From UBA11136 sp964482135 (GTDB lineage Bacteria > Pseudomonadota > Alphaproteobacteria > UBA11136), in the NCBI GenBank assembly GCA_964482135.1, contig CAYZWF010000001.1:56203-120202 (forward strand): DNA of 64,000 nucleotides, read 5' to 3'. Shown here piece by piece: positions 61,891 through 64,000 of the stretch. The number at the start of each line of letters is the position of its first letter. The first letter of the stretch is position 1. Below the pieces are notes generated by a model, which ran no database searches, had not been told where the DNA came from, and saw only the letters and a list, made by a program, of their open reading frames with translations. A program made the translations under genes and the position numbers.

Positions 61891-62700
61891 TCAGGTCTTG
61901 AGTTTATATCCGGTTGCGAACATGCGCAGCACCACGCAAATCAGGAACAGGTTCATCCCCACCATGACGGCAATGCCCAGCGCCGGGCTGCTGTCGGACT
62001 GGCCGATGAAGCCATAGCGGAACCCGTCAATCATGTAGAAAAAGGGATTGAAACGAGCCACCGTATTCCAGAGTCCCGGCAGCCGGTCTATGGAATAGAA
62101 GGTGCCGGAAAGGAAGGCCAGCGGCGTAATAACGAAATTGGTCACCGCCGCCATATGGTCGAATTTTTCCGACCATATGCCGCCGATAGTACCAAGCAAA
62201 GACAGCATGAGAGACGCCGCCAAAGCGTGGAACGCCACATAAAGCGGGAAATTTATGGTGTAGGGCACAAAGACAAGCATCGCCAGGGATACCGCCACGC
62301 CCACAACAAGGCCCCGCGTCACCCCGCCCATGGCAAGGGCAAAGGCCAGTTCCCAGGAGGCAAGGGGCGGCATCAGAATATCCACGATATTTCCCTGTAC
62401 CTTGGATATGAGAATGGAGGACGAGGTGTTGGCGAAGGCATTCTGGACGATGGCCATCATGATCAGGCCCGGCGCCAGAAACTGGCTGAACGGCACCCCG
62501 TTCACATGGCTCACGGCCCGGCCCAGGGCCAGGGCGAACACGGTGTAGAACAGCATGGTTGTGACCATGGGCGCCACCACGGTCTGGGTAAACACGTTGA
62601 GGAACCGGCGCACCTCTTTCTGGTAGAGGGTCCATACCCCCAACCAGTTCACAATCCCGATTTCCACGGGTTGCGGCAGCGACGGTGACGGTGTGTTCAT
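61891..62700 (-). CDS. ABC-2 type transport permease
   Basis: A 269-residue membrane protein with six hydrophobic segments: NWLGVWTLYQKEVRRFLNVF at the start, then MLFYTVFALALG and MSLLGTIGGIWSEKFDHMA-like sequence. It resembles YadH-type ABC-2 permeases. No ATPase gene is adjacent in this window, so its partner must lie elsewhere. Confidence 0.86.
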   Translation of the reverse strand: MNTPSPSLPQPVEIGIVNWLGVWTLYQKEVRRFLNVFTQTVVAPMVTTMLFYTVFALALGRAVSHVNGVPFSQFLAPGLIMMAIVQNAFANTSSSILISKVQGNIVDILMPPLASWELAFALAMGGVTRGLVVGVAVSLAMLVFVPYTINFPLYVAFHALAASLMLSLLGTIGGIWSEKFDHMAAVTNFVITPLAFLSGTFYSIDRLPGLWNTVARFNPFFYMIDGFRYGFIGQSDSSPALGIAVMVGMNLFLICVVLRMFATGYKLKT

Positions 62701-62803
62701 CTGTGCAGGGCCTCTTTTAATGGATATCGCCGCCAGTCTGGCATGGATGGCGCGCTCATAAGTAACTGGTTATTCCAAGCCGTCCCGTGCGACTCTTATA
62801 GGC

Positions 62804-63430
62804 ATGACAACGGCGCCGAAACCACAACAAAATACCAGGCGGAGAACCCCACGCAAGGCCACCGCACAATATCTGGAAAACGCGGCCCTGTATCATATGG
62901 AACGTTTTTCCAGTTCGGTGGCCAACCTGAGACGTATCATGATGGCCAAGGTGGAGCGTTCGGCCCGTTTCCACGGCACCGACAGGGAAGAAGGCTGCCG
63001 CCAGGTGGAAGACATCATTGCCCGGTTTCTGCGCAGCGGTCTTCTCGACGATGAGGTTTACGCCACCGCCAAGGCCGCATCGCTGCGCCGCCGGGGATCA
63101 TCATCCCGGGCCATCCAGGCCAAGCTGGCGGCCAAGGGGGTGGACAAATCCGTCATCCAAACCGCCCTTGCCGCCGTGGAAGAGGAGTATCCCGACGCGG
63201 AATTCAGCGCCGCCGTCACCTTCGCCCGGCGCCGGCGCATCGGCCCCTTCCGGCATCACCGGTCGGCAACCGCCACCAAAGACCATGAGGAAAACCACGA
63301 GGAAGAGCGGAAACTACGGGAGAAAGAGCTCGCCGCTCTGGGGCGGGCCGGTTTTTGTTTCGATATGGCGCGCAGAATCGTCGATGCCCAAAGCGAGGAG
63401 TCGCTATCTCCCGACGGGAGAGCTATATAA
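62804..63430 (+). CDS. recX: Regulatory protein RecX
   Basis: A 208-residue protein with RecX features: YLENAALYHMERFSSSVANLRRIMM near residue 23 and GLLDDEVYATAKAASLRRRGSSSRAIQAKLAAKGV. RecX inhibits RecA filament formation. No recA gene is adjacent. The C-terminal half is longer and more polar than usual. Divergent from the ABC permease. Confidence 0.85.
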   Translation: MTTAPKPQQNTRRRTPRKATAQYLENAALYHMERFSSSVANLRRIMMAKVERSARFHGTDREEGCRQVEDIIARFLRSGLLDDEVYATAKAASLRRRGSSSRAIQAKLAAKGVDKSVIQTALAAVEEEYPDAEFSAAVTFARRRRIGPFRHHRSATATKDHEENHEEERKLREKELAALGRAGFCFDMARRIVDAQSEESLSPDGRAI

Positions 63431-63475
63431 GTGGTCCTTCGTATAAAGCCAAACTTGCATAAGGATAGAGCGCTC

Positions 63476-63823
63476 ATGTCCGTCACCATCTATCACAATC
63501 CGCGCTGCAGCAAATCGCGTCAAACCCTGAGCCTGTTGCAGGAACGTGGCATCGAGCCGACGGTTATCGAATACCTCAATACCCCGCCTTCGCCGGAAAA
63601 ACTCAGGGGAATCCTCGCCATGCTGGGGCTTGAGCCGAGGGAACTGATGCGCAAGAAAGAGGCCGCCTATGCCGAAGGCAGCCTCGACAACCCCAATTTG
63701 TCGGACGACGACCTGATCGCGGCCATGGTCAAGCACCCGATCCTGATCGAACGGCCCATCGTTCTGGCCAACGACAAGGCCGCCATCGGCCGCCCGCCGG
63801 AACAGGTTCTCGACATTCTTTAA
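63476..63823 (+). CDS. arsC: Arsenate reductase (glutaredoxin type)
   Basis: A 115-residue ArsC with the active cysteine Cys11 in YHNPRCSKSRQTLSLL and the arginines in the second half (LMRKKEAAYAE, HPILIERPIVL). It reduces arsenate with glutaredoxin. The ATG at 63476 is the normal start; the upstream part of the frame is not homologous. Some family members (Spx/YffB-like) are not arsenate reductases, but the CSKSR motif favours ArsC. Confidence 0.92.
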   Translation: MSVTIYHNPRCSKSRQTLSLLQERGIEPTVIEYLNTPPSPEKLRGILAMLGLEPRELMRKKEAAYAEGSLDNPNLSDDDLIAAMVKHPILIERPIVLANDKAAIGRPPEQVLDIL

Positions 63824-63824
63824 A

Positions 63825-63911
63825 GAGGCCCAGGGTACGTCGGGCCTAAAAGAGGCCCAGGGTACGTCGGGCCTAAAAGAGGCCCAGGGTACGTCAGAGA
63901 CTGCGGCCCCT
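63825..63911. repeat. Three tandem copies of the GGCCCAGGGTACGTC repeat
   Basis: Two exact 27 bp units (GAGGCCCAGGGTACGTCGGG plus CCTAAAA) at 63825 and 63852, then a third at 63879 that ends differently (CAGAGACTGCGGCCCCTAAAG). AGGCCC and GGGCCT make each unit a small hairpin. They lie between arsC and the tRNA-Arg. Confidence 0.75.
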
Positions 63912-63953
63912 AAAGAAAGAGGCCAGGCCGTTTAAGCAAAACCCGCGGGAAAA

Positions 63954-64000
63954 TGGCGCGCCCGGAGAGACTCGAACTCCCAACCTTCTGATTCGTAGTC
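63954..64000 (-). tRNA. tRNA-Arg (anticodon ACG), 3' part
   Basis: On the minus strand the visible part reads the anticodon loop CTACGAA, a variable loop, the T-arm GGGAGTTCGAGTCTCTCC, acceptor half GGGCGCG and an encoded CCA. The 5' half lies past the window end. Anticodon ACG reads CGT/CGC/CGA after deamination. Confidence 0.88.

Noticed and set aside
63825..63911. Possible CRISPR array
   Set aside because: The units are contiguous tandem copies without unique spacers and no cas genes are near.

Overview
The window reads as a chromosomal segment of a methylotrophic alphaproteobacterium, possibly Rhodospirillales-like. The evidence is an almost complete tetrahydromethanopterin/methylofuran C1 gene set, a XoxF-type (lanthanide) methanol dehydrogenase locus, a full pqqABCDE set with three pqqA copies, and a SAM-II riboswitch in front of metZ, an arrangement typical of Alphaproteobacteria. 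No mxaF-type calcium methanol dehydrogenase is present in the window. Most genes are GC-rich. Two stretches are visibly more AT-rich and look acquired: about 9300-10360 and about 51500-52370.

Layout. 1-1541: end of an unknown protein, a DUF547 protein and a hypothetical. 1639-8935: a HAD phosphatase, then a minus-strand heptose/polysaccharide block (hldE, gmhA, a WcaI-like glycosyltransferase, a decayed methyltransferase, a flippase, UDP-glucuronate decarboxylase). 9065-10353: a scar in which a phosphoesterase and an HTH-containing foreign gene have both lost their N-termini. 10511-12854: a DUF485/ActP acetate symporter pair and a YaiI-type protein. 13130-18257: fhcBADC with a DCoH-like gene, ending at a strong terminator. 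18536-25214: mptG, mtdB, ATP-grasp, mch, RimK-like ligase, CitG-like and fae. 25365-32674: cofactor biosynthesis genes (HisA-like, ATP-grasp, hydantoinase-like, mfnB, DUF447, DHPS-like, flavoprotein, amino-acid kinase, FolB-like). 32723-32995: a TA-flanked MITE. 33272-41311: the xox locus (secreted hypotheticals, SoxYZ-like carrier, zinc hydrolase, xoxF, two cytochromes c, xoxJ). 41384-45451: pqqE, D, C, B and three pqqA genes. 45728-50918: two secreted proteins and a PQQ-associated ABC transporter/beta-propeller set. 51046-64000: tRNA-Gly, a methyltransferase, a radical SAM protein, SAM-II/metZ, apaG, folE, trkH, an outer-membrane protein, a lipoprotein, argF/argD, an ABC permease, recX, arsC and a partial tRNA-Arg.

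How it works together. XoxF, matured with PQQ, oxidises methanol to formaldehyde (or formate) in the periplasm and passes electrons to the XoxG-type cytochromes. Fae condenses cytoplasmic formaldehyde with H4MPT. MtdB and Mch carry the C1 unit to formyl-H4MPT, and Fhc releases formate using methylofuran. The intervening genes (mptG, mfnB, FolB-like, flavoprotein, several ATP-grasp ligases, kinase) plausibly build H4MPT and methylofuran.

The most notable non-gene signal is a conserved element of about 43 bp upstream of each of the three pqqA genes. It has TGAA repeats spaced 11 bp apart and sits at a fixed distance from an aligned -10-like hexamer, which suggests a dedicated OmpR-type activator.
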